Assembly (NCBI GenBank): GCA_946800325.1
Contig: OX326958.1
Coordinates: 29,056,914 to 29,120,913 of the forward strand
DNA length: 64,000 bases
DNA from: Luzula sylvatica
Taxonomy: Eukaryota; Streptophyta; Magnoliopsida; Poales; Juncaceae
Direction: 5' to 3'
Shown: positions 12,944-23,680 of the stretch, piece by piece
Layout: every line of letters starts with the position of its first letter
Numbering within the stretch: the first letter of the stretch is position 1
Position numbers and translations under genes: made by a program
The notes under the pieces: generated by a model
What the model was told of the DNA's origin: nothing
Databases searched by the model: none
What the model saw: only the letters and a program-made list of their open reading frames with translations

Positions 12944-13672
12944 ATTATCTTCTGAAAGAGTTTTTTTTGTAGCTTTATATAAATAAAATTAGCAATTAGC
13001 AATTAGCAATTACTCACCTTTTTCAGTGATTAAACATCTAATTTTAGGAATTAGTTTTACAAAATTGTGTCATCAAAAGAATTGATGCGTAACGGCGTGA
13101 GTGATATGATACCTATGTTGCGCGGATACTTCAAAAAACGAACCCTACCCGTATCGGATACGGATACGCTACCGATACGGCACCGATACGTATCCGATAC
13201 GCCATGTGACGTATCGGACTATTTTAGTATATAAATTTGAACCGATACGTTTTCGATACGGCTGGATACGGTTCCGATACGGCTGGCCCATTGTTTTTTG
13301 TTTTTTTGTCCAATTTAAAAATACCCAATACTTTTACTATTCAATAGTATTTTACATCACATATTTTTCATTTTATTTATTCGTAAAATATCCAAATCGA
13401 TATTACAACATCTTAATTTTTATAATAATTTAATAAAATTATTTAAATATGTATATTAATTATACTAAAATAATATTAAATAATATACATATATGACGTA
13501 TCGTATCCTAGAATTTTCAAGAAATGTCATATCGCCGTATCCGTATCGTATCGGATACGATACTCGTACCCGTATCCGTGCAACATAGATGACAACTGTA
13601 CTGAATCTTTATTTACTTTATTCGAGAAATGTTTAACTGTATTGTAAGAATTTTATAACAACCCTATGTATA
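12944..13672. repeat. dispersed repeat copy A (split by a TIR element)
   Basis: 12944-13111 plus 13589-13672 match 19815-20040 closely, sharing TCAGTGATTAAACATCTAAT and GTGTCATCAAAAGAATTGAT. The match is interrupted here by the element at 13112-13588, which the other copy lacks. Copy A lies 245 bp upstream of the pyrophosphorylase start. I do not know what the repeat is. Confidence 0.7.
13112..13588. mobile_element. TIR element, CTATGTTGC(G)CGGATAC family
   Basis: A 477-bp element with ends CTATGTTGCGCGGATAC and GTATCCGTGCAACATAG, and many internal copies of CGTATCGGATACG-like motifs near both ends; the centre is AT-rich. The homologous repeat at 19815-20040 reads straight through (GATGATAACTG), defining the insertion point. 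Short near-duplications (ATGATA and ATGACA) flank it. A related copy lies at 17896-18325 and a possible remnant begins at 42452. Confidence 0.7.
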
Positions 13673-13784
13673 CTGGTTTGGAGCATTTATGCATGTAATC
13701 CGATTTGGGTTGAAAATTCGAAAAATAACTCGAATTTTGAAAATATTCCAAGAATGATCCGAAACGGGTTTTAAAAACCCGGTG

Positions 13785-14548
13785 TTACCTGATTTTAAAA
13801 TTCCAGTGAATTAAATTAATTAAGAAACGAATTTAGTCTCGCTCCTCCTCTGATAAAAATGACCGGATTTTATAATTCCGTTGAATTTTCAATTGAAAAT
13901 AAGATATTCTTCCCCAAATTTTACCATAACATTTTTTATGTTCTAAATTAGCATATTTAATTAACATGATAACTAACACATGTTAGTTATTAATTTAATA
14001 CGTAATTAACACTAGTTCGAATTCATAAATTAAAATCAATTTTAATGAATTTTTAATGATATGTTCTAATTATCAAGTTAATTAAATGCATTATTACAAA
14101 TATGAAGAATACGGCGAATACATTTTGAAGTACAATAAAATTATTCTTTTTTTTAATAACGCGTGCAGAAAAAGAATATATAGAATTTTATTTTACTTCA
14201 AAATGTACCCGTCGTATTCTCCATATTTGTACAATTATATTTTATTAACGTGATAATTAGAACATATCATTAAAAATTTATTAATATTGATTCAAATTTA
14301 TAAATTTGAACTAATGTTAATTACATATTAAATTAATAGCTAACATGTGTTAGTTATCATGTTAATTAAATATACTAATTTAGAATATATACATGATGTT
14401 ACGGTAAAATTTGAGAAAATATCATATTTTCAATTAAAAAATTTAACGGGTTTATAAAACCTGCTACTTTCTATCAGAAGAGGAACATGGCTAATTTGGT
14501 TTGTTAATTAATTTAATTCACCGATCCTTTAAAATCAGATACCAACCG
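13785..14548. mobile_element. large fold-back (palindromic) element
   Basis: The sequence is a near-complete inverted repeat centred at about 14155. Arm 13785-14150 pairs with 14165-14548; for example GTGAATTAAATTAATTAA on the left is matched by TTAATTAATTTAATTCAC on the right, and CTCCTCTGATA pairs with TATCAGAAGAGG. There is no coding sequence. It resembles a long-TIR MITE or fold-back transposon. The ends are approximate. Confidence 0.7.
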
Positions 14549-14559
14549 TGGCTCTGTTT

Positions 14560-15461
14560 GTAGCCTATCAAGATTTTGCCTATTTGCATAAAAGCCCATA
14601 TTTTTGTACCCAGAAGCTCGGCATTCAAGAGCAATAGTGTACAACTTACAAGTGAAGCGGTTGCAACGATTCTGCAATTCAAAAAGTACGCGCCTCGAGA
14701 ATAACAGAATGACAGGTGTCACTAGATCCAGAATTACGGCCTTTTAATATAACAGTGGCTCTGTTTCCTATTTCATTCATAGAATCATAATGTGATTTAT
14801 GTATTGATCCTGCATTTACAAATCAGCCCCGAAAAAAAAAGGTAATTTTTCATATAAATTCTAGAAAATTCTTGAATTGCTATGACAACCTCTAATTTGC
14901 AAATTTTAGCAGGTAATAGAGATGTACAACTATTTAACTAGTATTAGCCAAGAAGGAGACGAGAGATCAGCCCTGATAAGTGCAATCCAAGCCCTACATT
15001 TCACAAAGAATGGCATAGATGTCATCTCTAGAACTCCTTACTCCTGTTAGTTTGTTAATTAATTGTTGCTCTTCCTCTCTTTTCTTTTTCCAATTTTTCA
15101 TATATTAATAATTTTTTCAAACTCACCCTCTCTTTTTGTGATTTTTGATTCTTTATTTGTAGGTGAGGACACAATTTGCAAGGCCCAATTGGCCCAGAGT
15201 ATTTTTCGGCCTGACTTCTAGACATGGTGAAGAGAATATTAGTAAACATTTTATTTTTGACTAAATTTCACATATACCCTTCCTAAACATTTTATTTTGC
15301 AGGGGTATTTTATTGTGGACCAAAACTGACTAGAGAGAATAAATACATGAGAAATAACAAACTTGTACTTTGTTTCTTGTAGTAATTGTTTTTGGCATTC
15401 TATAGTTCTTATAACTAAAATTATAACTTTTCATACACCAAGTAGCTGGAATAGCTCAGTT

Positions 15462-15494
<33 letters not shown>

Positions 15495-15670
15495 GAGGTT
15501 CGAACCCTCCTTCTAGCGCTTTTTCATTTTTGTTCATAAATATACTTAGAAAATCAGTTCCCGGTTTCTAAGCCAAATCTAGAAGCAGTTTCCAGGATTT
15601 ACATTTTATGGGCTAGGCCTTTTTAAAAAGCCCATTATATAGGGAGCAATATTGTCCCCAAGTTTTCTCT
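14560..15670. pseudogene. collapsed duplicate of the RIK / RBOH / tRNA-Asn segment
   Basis: Three pieces of the 0.3-8.2 kb region appear here in the same order and orientation but joined together. 14560-14835 matches RIK exons 6-7 (about 290-650). 14840-15260 matches RBOH exons 12-13 with their introns (about 5885-6290). 15260-15670 matches the last RBOH intron end, part of exon 14, the tRNA and its flank (about 7181-7210, 7625-7680 and 7860-8175). The RIK piece has an internal deletion, and the RBOH exon 14 copy breaks up after the [12 protein letters not shown] segment. None of it can encode a protein. Confidence 0.85.
15445..15518 (+). tRNA. tRNA-Asn (GTT), second copy
   Basis: Identical over all 74 nt to the tRNA at 7969, with anticodon GTT, intact stems and a downstream CTTTTT terminator. 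It sits inside the collapsed duplicate segment, 325 bp upstream of the mitochondrial carrier start. The 3' flank also matches that of the first copy for about 100 bp, so it arose by the segmental duplication. Confidence 0.97.
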
Positions 15671-15699
15671 GCTTGTAGCCTTGTACAACAAGCTCAACA

Positions 15700-15714
15700 A
15701 TGGCGTCGCTTTGA
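15700..15714 (+). promoter_or_regulatory. short uORF in the carrier leader
   Basis: An ATG opens a four-codon frame (MASL, then TGA) 55 bp before the carrier start codon. It has a good Kozak-like context (CAACAATGG). If the transcript begins upstream, this could damp translation. Whether it lies in the mRNA is not known. Confidence 0.35.
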
Positions 15715-15769
15715 AACACACTGTACACTCGAAACATACATACTATAAGGAGGGTTCCGAGCTCTAACT

Positions 15770-17539
15770 ATGGCTAATATGGCTTTGTCAACTAAAAATC
15801 GCGGAGAAAAAAGTCCAAAACCTAATATTTCACTGGATAATTTCTTTGGCAAGTATCTTCTTCTTCATCATCATCCTCTTTAATCGAGTTAGCAGGCATA
15901 ACTTTCGTCTACTATTTTTTGGGGCGAAGAAATAATTTTCTGTAGATTAATCGAAATGTGATTTTCTTTTGGCAGTGTGGAGGGAGTTTGTATGGGGAGC
16001 AATAGCAGGGGCATTTGGGGAAGGAATAATGCACCCAATCGATACCGTCAAAACTCGTATCCAAAGCCAAGGCTTCATTAACGGAACTCAAGTACCATAC
16101 TTTTCTCAATATTTGCTTAATTTAACTCCATTTTTATTCTAAGCAAAGTACTCGATTCAAATCAGGGTCAAAAGACGATAGTTCAGATGGTTCGAACAGT
16201 CTGGGCCACAGATGGATTTAAAGGTTAATTTTTAATCCTCTTTCTGCATAAGTAAATTCCTCGCCAAAAGATAAATTTTGCAAATTAAAATTTCAAACTT
16301 TTTTAGGGTTTTATAGAGGACTCGCACCTGGTGTGACTGGGTCTCTTGCAACTGGAGCCACTTATTTTGGCATAATTGAATTGACCAAGAAATGGTTAGA
16401 GGAAGTAAACCCTAATTTAAGTGGCCATTGGTCTCACTTCATTGCCGGAGCAATCGGTACGATTTCAAATAATACAGGGGCCTTTTTGTAATTTCGAAAA
16501 TATATATTCTTTTTTGTAATGCAGGAGATACACTCGGATCATTTGTTTACGTACCGTGTGAAGTAATGAAACAGAGAATGCAAGTACAAGGTACAAGAAA
16601 TACTTGGATGCGTACAATTGCAAATGAACGCAATTTGCAGATTAATTGTGGAGGAGAAATGTATGGATATTACTCCGGAATGTTCCAAGCAGGACGATCT
16701 ATTTTGAAACAACACGGTTTACGAGGCTTATATGCTGGGTAACACACTAATTTATTCATATTTGGGGTTTAGGGTTTATGATAATGTAGGGTTTATGGTT
16801 TTACGTAGGTATTGGTCTACATTAGCAAGAGACGTGCCTTTTGCTGGCCTTATGGTATTTTTTTAAATTCAATATTAAAATTTTTTTGCTCTCAATATAC
16901 CGTTTTTGTAGATATGATTAATCAGTGTAGAATATTTTAGGTCACGTTTTACGAGGCGTTGAAGGATTGTACAGAGTATGGGAAGAAAAAATATTTTCCA
17001 AATAGTAATTTTAATTTTAGTAGCTCTTTTGAGGGTCTTGTCTTGGGAGGATTATCTGGTGGTAAGATTAATTTTCTAATTATTTTTTATTTTTAGTTAT
17101 TACTATTGAATTATATTTAAATATTATTTCTTATTGATTTGTAGGATTGAGTGCGTATCTCACAACGCCTCTAGATGTAATAAAGACACGATTACAAGTA
17201 CAAGGATCTTCAATTAGGTATTTTTATTCGCATATTTAGCCCCAGATTAAGCCTTAATTAATATATCAAGACTCAATTTGGGATCAATTGGTAATTTTTG
17301 TTAGGTACAAAGATTGGTTGGATGCATTACAAAGAATATACGCAAAAGAGGGAATGAACGGCATGTTTAAAGGAAGCGTACCGAGAGTGATTTGGTACGT
17401 ACCGGCCTCGGCCTTAACTTTCATGGCAGTCGAGTTCTTGAGAGAAAATTTTAATAAAAAACTGGAGGGTCCAGTTGGGGGCGGTGAAATTGCCAGCCTC
17501 TCCATTGATAGAAGCTCTAAAGTGCACAAGGTTACTTGA
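15770..17539 (+). CDS. mitochondrial carrier family (SLC25) protein
   Basis: Six-helix inner-membrane transporter. Exons: 15770-15848, 15976-16091, 16166-16223, 16307-16456, 16525-16738, 16809-16854, 16941-17061, 17145-17217, 17305-17539; 363 aa. Each of the three repeats has the carrier signature P-x-D/E-x-x-K: HPIDTVKTRIQ, VPCEVMKQRMQ and TPLDVIKTRLQ. Contact-site regions include GFYRGLAPGVTGSLATGATY and RGLYAGYWSTLARDVPFAGL. The loop of the second repeat is long (about 40 extra residues, NTWMRTIANERN onward). The start MANMALSTKN is the first in-frame ATG. To keep the frame into VWREFVWGAIAGAFGEG, intron 1 must use a GC donor (TTTG|GCAAGT). The substrate cannot be assigned from the sequence; the family moves nucleotides, cofactors or carboxylates. 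Confidence 0.9.
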
Positions 17540-17895
17540 GTTTTTTTTCGGGCTTTGCTTTCTTTCTCCACATGAAATTTTGATCCTTTGTGTGAAGAAA
17601 TATCATTTATGCCCTTTGACGGGTTGGGTCTGTTGTAATATTTTATAGCACTTGTTAATTTTATACGAACTTCTATTATTTGATTTTAGGTCAGAAAAAT
17701 CAAATGTTTGCAATGTAACAATAGTATGCTTTATCATTTTCAATAAAATCACTCCAATATGCCTTTTTGTTCTTTTTTCAAATTTCAAGTATTTTGTCTC
17801 GGTAACTTTTGTTCTGGACTATTTGTAAAGACAGACTTGTTTGGTTGACAAATTTACTTGCACTTGTTTTGTTTGATACTTGTGAATTATAATAA
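17540..17895. other. 3' flank of the carrier gene
   Basis: AT-rich sequence with no recognisable gene. It probably contains the 3' UTR and polyadenylation site of the carrier. An AATAAA occurs near 17740, but I cannot tell which signal is used. Confidence 0.4.
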
Positions 17896-18325
17896 GTTAC
17901 GTTGTGCGGATATTTAAAAAATAAGTCCTATTGTATGTTATGCCCATACGTATCGGATATTCCACGCGGCATATTCAAATATTTTGTTTTAAAATAATAT
18001 CATATACTTCTAAAATATGAAAATAATAAATATTATATTTGAAATCGAATTATAAATAATACATCTAGTAAATAATTAAATATTTTATACGTCAAACATA
18101 CAATATTTAATGTATTTTTAGGATATTTCTAAATTAGTTCCAATGATACTTTTAGAATAAGCTTATTATATTTCCACGACGATCGTATTGTCAAGATATT
18201 TAATTTAACAATATTATCAATTTACTATATTTTGTAATTTTATATATTAAAATAATAACAATATATCTGTAACCTAGATTTTTTGAAAATTACCGTATCT
18301 CCGTATCGGTATCCGTGCAACATAG
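17896..18325. mobile_element. TIR element, second copy of the GGATAC family
   Basis: About 430 bp, with left end TTACGTTGTGCGGATAT and right end GTATCCGTGCAACATAG, matching the termini of the 13112-13588 element. The interior is degraded and AT-rich. No coding sequence. Confidence 0.6.
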
Positions 18326-18780
18326 ATTAAGATCAATATATGGTGTCCCTTAATCTCACTCCAACATCCAAGATAGGTTAATTGGAATAATTAATCACTT
18401 GGTTCGGTGGAATTTCCTGAGCAGTCTTTTGCCCCCATCGACGAACTACTAACACGCGAGAGCGGTATTCCTCACTTTTTAGTGAGGCATTTCGAACGTG
18501 TAGATCAAACAATCAATGACAGATAATTAACATATGAATAATATAATATTAATCTAATAATGAATCATAAATTTATCTAATATTAATTTAATTATGTATC
18601 GATACATTATGTAGTGCGTATGTTTGAATATAAAATTAATATGATAAACAATAAATTATATGTGATTTACACATTATCCCATCATATTGACGTAATAACT
18701 CATAACAAATTAATATATATGAACTATGAAGGTACATGCTAATATTAAAAAATACAATAAATAAAACATGAAAAACCCAA
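18326..18780. other. spacer, no gene recognised
   Basis: AT-rich sequence between a degraded element and the F-box remnant. I see no ORF or repeat worth naming. Confidence 0.4.
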
Positions 18781-19789
18781 CTAATCGAACACATTTCTGC
18801 TGAGGTGATAATTCAAGACCAACTTCTTGTTTCTTTTACCATGGATTGGGTGAAATCCAAATAGAAGGCACCCGAGAAGACACTTTACCAAAGCCCGGCA
18901 ATAATTCGGCGATTTGACGTTCCGTGTGATAAATACCAATATCATCCTCTTGATGATGCGCATATTCTTGATTACAGGGGTTATACATAAATAGAGGATT
19001 TAGCAAGTTCATTTGCAGATTATTGATGGATGCGCATACTCTTGATGGATGTCGATGGTGACTAACCAACCATTAGCACATCTAGGTATCCATTTATTTC
19101 TTAGTTCTGGAATATGAACTCCACGATTAGTCTTTCGTTCGGTAGTATTGTACAAATAATGCATCTCCTCACCTTTTCCACGAGAATGCAAAAGCAATGG
19201 CACTGCATTTTTCTTCGGCAAACGAGAAGTTAATTTATGAGCAATAGAGCGCCATGACTTACAAACTGAAGCATAACATATAATCACTGTTCGAACAAAT
19301 ATAATCTTTTGAATATCACCTCTAAAATATCGTCGGGAAGGTCAGGGCAATTTGGCCCGATAAAATTTTTCTGCGACGAAAAAAGAAAGTTAAATGGACG
19401 AACAAATCAAACTTATTAGATATAACAAAATAAATTAATCATGTTTGCTAAATAGTTTCGAACTCTGAGATTTGCTTACCTGTTTATTGCTTCTTTTAAA
19501 GGAAATGTACTCGATAATTTTGTCAAAAGCAAGGATTCGCGGACCATCTATAGAAAAAGAATTATGCCATTCATAAGATAAATAAAATCTATAGAAAAAG
19601 AATTATATATTTGATAGGAATACAAATACAATTAGGCCCAAAGGACAGATTTGCGTGAATTCGAAGCATTGATTTTAGTCAGAAAATTCAATTTAAAATT
19701 GCCAAATAAAATATAGAAAATTAATATATACCTATTATGAACCTCTTCAATAAAGCAGTCAGGGTGGTTGATGATGTTTCTGGTGCCAT
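18781..19789 (-). pseudogene. F-box / DUF295-like remnant with frameshifts
   Basis: A possible first exon starts at 19789 (MAPETSSTTLTALLKRF) and a second lies at about 19553-19480 (DGPRILAFDKIIEYISFKRS). A third begins near 19381 with GPNCPDLPDDILEVIFKRLY, an F-box start. The F-box continues in another frame as ASVCKSWRSIAHKL, so there is a frameshift near 19305. Further on, RCANGWLVTID and NLQMNLLNPL, typical of the DUF295/KIB part of plant F-box proteins, are in different frames again. F-box proteins recruit substrates to SCF ubiquitin ligases, but this copy cannot make a full product. That the first two exons belong to the same gene is inference. Confidence 0.6.
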
Positions 19790-19814
19790 TAAAGGATGAC
19801 GATGAATAGATAAA

Positions 19815-20040
19815 TTATCTTCTGAAAGAGATTTTTGTAGCTTTATAAAAATAAAATTATCAATTTACTCACCTTTTTCAGTGATTAAACATCTAATTTT
19901 AGGAATTAGTTTTACAAAATTGTGTCATCAAAAGAATTGATCGCGTGAGTGAGATGATAACTGTACTGAATCCATATTTACTTTATTGAGAAAAGGTTTA
20001 ACTGTATTGTAAGAATTTTATGACCACCATATGTAGGCTG
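19815..20040. repeat. dispersed repeat copy B (uninterrupted)
   Basis: Matches copy A at 12944-13111 plus 13589-13672 without the internal TIR element, so it represents the empty site. It lies immediately upstream of the putative first exon of the F-box remnant. Confidence 0.7.
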
Positions 20041-20179
20041 ATTTATCTTTTGGTCATTCATTTATTTTCAATATTTTTTCGCCTTCTCTAATTGAACAAA
20101 AAAGAAAATAAATTATTGTCCTTATTCTAATTGTTGTAATTGTTGAGTATTGTTTCTTGAATTGCATAAAATAAAAGGT

Positions 20180-21012
20180 TTTATTAAGGTTGGTTTGTTT
20201 TTCTTAAATTGCATACAATAAATTTTCGGCTGTGCTTGCTGTTTGTATATTTCCATTCATTGCAATAATTTGAATTGATTAATTACAGAGATCAAGATTG
20301 CTAGGTTTATGAAATGAAAACTTACAATATAAAGAAAGGCATTACAACTAAGTAATTAATTAAAGTTTGTACTAATTTTAACATTGATTTTTAGGACTAC
20401 ATTTTCTTGATATCGTCTACCCCTTTAGCCAGTTTATTGTATTGGCAGCATTGCGAGACGATTCCATGCTCAGTCTCGCTTAATTTCTTTATTTTCCCTG
20501 CAAAGGCGAAAATATCAATCATATTACAATTATACGAGTCACAAAACAAACAAATAAAATAATATAAATATCAATCAAATACAATTATATGAGTCACGAA
20601 ACAAACAAATTAATAAAATAATAACGAGTAAAATAGTACCATAGGTGAAAGAAGTGGAGTCGGGAGGATAATTATAAGTGACTGGAAGCCATTATTCGTC
20701 AGCGCGTTTTTCACGAGTTGATTTACCTTTCTCAATTCGGATTCTAAATTTCTAGCATCCCTCTTTACTGTATGCATGGTTCTATGCATGGTCTTGGATT
20801 CAAAATCTTTTTGATGTAAATAAAAATAAACTCAGTCAGTTAATAAATAACACATCGATATGCAAATAATAAAAATAATAATAATAATAAGGATAACATT
20901 ATAATAAAAAATTACCATTCCCATAGCGGTACACGCCGAGAGTCTCGAATGACCTGCGACCCGAATGACCCGAACCGAACGACCCGATGACCCGAATGAC
21001 CCGCAAACCGAA
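20180..21012 (-). pseudogene. inverted copy of the Argonaute-like MID/PIWI fragment
   Basis: Read on the minus strand this repeats about 41290-42100 nearly base for base, including both partial exons, the intervening introns and the AAT/ATT microsatellite. The minus strand encodes NPRPCIEPCIQRDA and NALTNNGFQSL. The last exon, with TEHGIVSQCCQYNK in the other copy, has a changed end here. The copy stops at 21012 inside the GGGTCATTCGGG-rich hAT-like remnant that interrupts the other copy. It therefore postdates that insertion or derives from a locus that had it. It cannot encode a functional Argonaute. Confidence 0.8.
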
Positions 21013-22252
21013 ACGACCCGAACCCGAAATGAGCTGATTTGTTAATGTCCGTGTAAAAAAATTCAAAAAATTCCGTGTAAATTAACAAAATAATACAAAA
21101 TTATGTTTATTAAATTTAACGATTAAAAATAAAGGAGTATGTTGGTCCAAAAAAATTGTAATACCATGAAATATCTTTATAGGGGTAATTGAAAAGAAAA
21201 TCTTGTATGTAGGATTTTTTTTGGAGTTTCTCAAAAGTGATGAGTTTTTTTTTTTTAATTAAAGAAAAGTTAGGGGTTAACATTCCATACCAATTGAACT
21301 AGTTACATCATATATACACATCTGACATCTCAGTTTCAAATTTCAAATTCCTCATCAGGAGAGAAGACCCGAAATGATGCAGACAAGACCACTATGAATT
21401 CACAAGACCTCCAATATGAGTGTATGTACACGAGTTTCCCAAACAAGAATGACCTTTTGCAAACTCATCATCGCTCAATCCTCTCTTATTCTTCCAAATC
21501 GAGACATGATATGCTACCACTTGTCGCAATTCGCTCGAGAGGGAAGAGGAGCTTGGCTTTGTTCGCATCTTGCATCTTAACGTAGCACTCCTTGAACTAT
21601 GTTGGTGCATACCTCATAAATTCTGCCATGTCTTCCTTTCCCTATTTAGCCTTCCTCCTAGAAAAGCACTCGCAGTCTGATCTGGTCAAACTTCCGACAA
21701 AAGTGAACCACTTGTAATGAGTTTGGCCTCATCCGCGACTACTACGAATTTGACTGAGACACGGCCTCCACCATTTTCTCACGCAGGAGGCCTCCGCCAT
21801 GTCCTTTTACTAGGCCCAGATTTGGATCTTAAACAAAGTTCACAAATAAGTAATTGATGAAGAAGAACTTAGAAATATGTTCATTTTCCTCAAAAAAAAA
21901 TGTCAATTATAAAGAATTGAACAATATTTGATCTTTCAGTTATTCAGGCCACCACTGATAACCCCTGATTAGTAAATAAAAAAAACACAATTTTTTAAAT
22001 AAACAAAACCTCATCACAACAATCATTAGAGACCCAGTATCAGTGACAACAAATGCGGCAGTGGAACCCACTCGAAACATACTCCACAAATTTAATGGCG
22101 GCGAGCTTTTTTAAATGGTCTTGGATCAAAGCCGTAGTGGAAACGGAGAGTGCCCGGGTGTGGTTGATGTGGCCACGCGAGATAGAGAAGGGACGAGATG
22201 GTGAAGATTCTGCTGCTAAAAATGATGCGGATTAGGAGGTGAGATTTAGGGC
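21013..22252. other. unassigned spacer
   Basis: A mixture of AT-rich sequence and a more balanced stretch at about 21380-21830 with short open frames on both strands (for example DDEFAKGHSCLGN on minus). I could not match it to a family. It may be a decayed gene or element. Confidence 0.3.
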
Positions 22253-22614
22253 TAGGGATGTCAATGGGGCGGGTCGGGGGCGGGGCAAGTACTCCCCATA
22301 CCCACCCCGTCTTCTGCTGTTAAAAGGACAAGTACAGTTTTAGAATTTTTTGAACTAACAATTTATAATTTAGAAATATATTTATAATTTTAAATTCGGG
22401 ACTCCGCGACGCATGTGACGGGATAACCCTTGGGGCACGGGGCAGGATAACCCATGGGGCGGGGCTATCTATCCCCATACCCACCCCATCCCCGCATCCG
22501 GGGCAAACTCCTCACCCCATCCCCACCCCGCGGGGCAAGTAATCGGGGATTCCCCGTTCCATTCGGGTCGGGTCCCCACGGGGATGGGGATTCCCCACCC
22601 CATTGACATCCCTA
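22253..22614. mobile_element. hAT-like MITE with 8-bp target duplication
   Basis: A 362-bp element bounded by TAGGGATGTCAATGGGG and its inverse CCCCATTGACATCCCTA, flanked by a perfect 8-bp duplication TTTAGGGC (22245-22252 and 22615-22622). The arms are G-rich/C-rich (CGGGGC runs) and the centre is AT-rich. No coding capacity. Confidence 0.85.
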
Positions 22615-22622
22615 TTTAGGGC

Positions 22623-23500
22623 AAACTTAGAACCTGAGAAGTGAAGAAGAGAGGCAAAGCGAAATGAAAGAGATGAGTTAATGGGTTATTTTTGTATCAG
22701 GCGCGTTTTCTCTATCGGGTAAGTTTTTCTCATCCGTTATACAAGGTGACGTGGCAGGAATGTAGCGCCATGTCAGCTGCGGGGGGAGTGCGGGTTATAA
22801 TGTGCGTGGTGACTGGAAAATTAAGTGGATGGAAAGCTAATCAATTAAATATTGGAGGACCAAATTTGATGGAGGGTGCTTCATCGGAAATTAAATTTGA
22901 TGGAGTGTAGAAAATCTTTTGGGAAAGTGAAAAAATCCTTAATAAAGGGTTACAAACGAGTTAAGGAGAGTTATCTTTGCTGAATTTGAAGAAGGCATCA
23001 TCTTTCATATTACACTCAGATCGGCGGATCTGGATAACATGCAAATCTAAATCCCTAGGAAGGAGAAATCAGGTAACTTCATTGACGCAAGAGAGATCCG
23101 AGGGTGGAGAGCTTCGGCATGAAGAAGGAACGAGAAGGAACTTGGTTGTACTGACTAATGGAAGGATAAAAGAGGATGTGATGGCTAGGATTTTCGAAGA
23201 GCAATATAAAGCGACTGAGAGGACGAATGAACCTGAGATGAGAGAGAATGGGAAGGAAGGTTTCGATGATGCGGGAAACTGAGATGAGAGAGAATGGGAA
23301 GGAAGGTTTCGATGATTCGGGTAGAGATATCGATTCAATGAGAGGGGGGGGGGGGGGGGGGGGGGGGCTTGCGGTTTTAGTATATTTGGGCTCTCGAGAA
23401 CTGGAAGTTAGGGGAGGATTTTATTTGTTTACGTAATAATAAGACCTTAATCATAAATACGAGAAGGGGGTATGTCCAATATTTTCCAAATAAAATTACA
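22623..23500. other. unassigned sequence with a possible decayed exon
   Basis: The plus strand has a 101-codon frame at 22977-23282 with charged sequence (RRNLVVLTNGRIKEDVMARI) that I do not recognise. A 46-bp tandem duplication (period from 23234 to 23280) follows. A run of 24 G residues occupies 23344-23367. No gene can be supported. Confidence 0.3.
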
Positions 23501-23585
23501 AAGGCAAGTTTATTTTAGTTTAGTTAGTCCTATTTCCAGCTAGCCAGTAGCCAGTAGATTGTGTTAGTGTACACGAAAATGTGTG

Positions 23586-23680
23586 TTGATAAATGGAAAA
23601 TTTACAAATTACTAAAATCCCCAATATTTCCTGATAAATGGAAAATTTACAAATTACTAAAATCCCCAATATTTCTATTC
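23586..23680. repeat. tandem duplication, about 44 bp x 2
   Basis: GATAAATGGAAAATTTACAA and the following CTAAAATCCCCAATATTTC occur twice back to back. Confidence 0.8.

Noticed and set aside
22977..23282. 101-codon frame as a gene
   Set aside because: No recognisable domain, partner exons or homologue; it overlaps a tandem duplication and an antisense frame of similar length.
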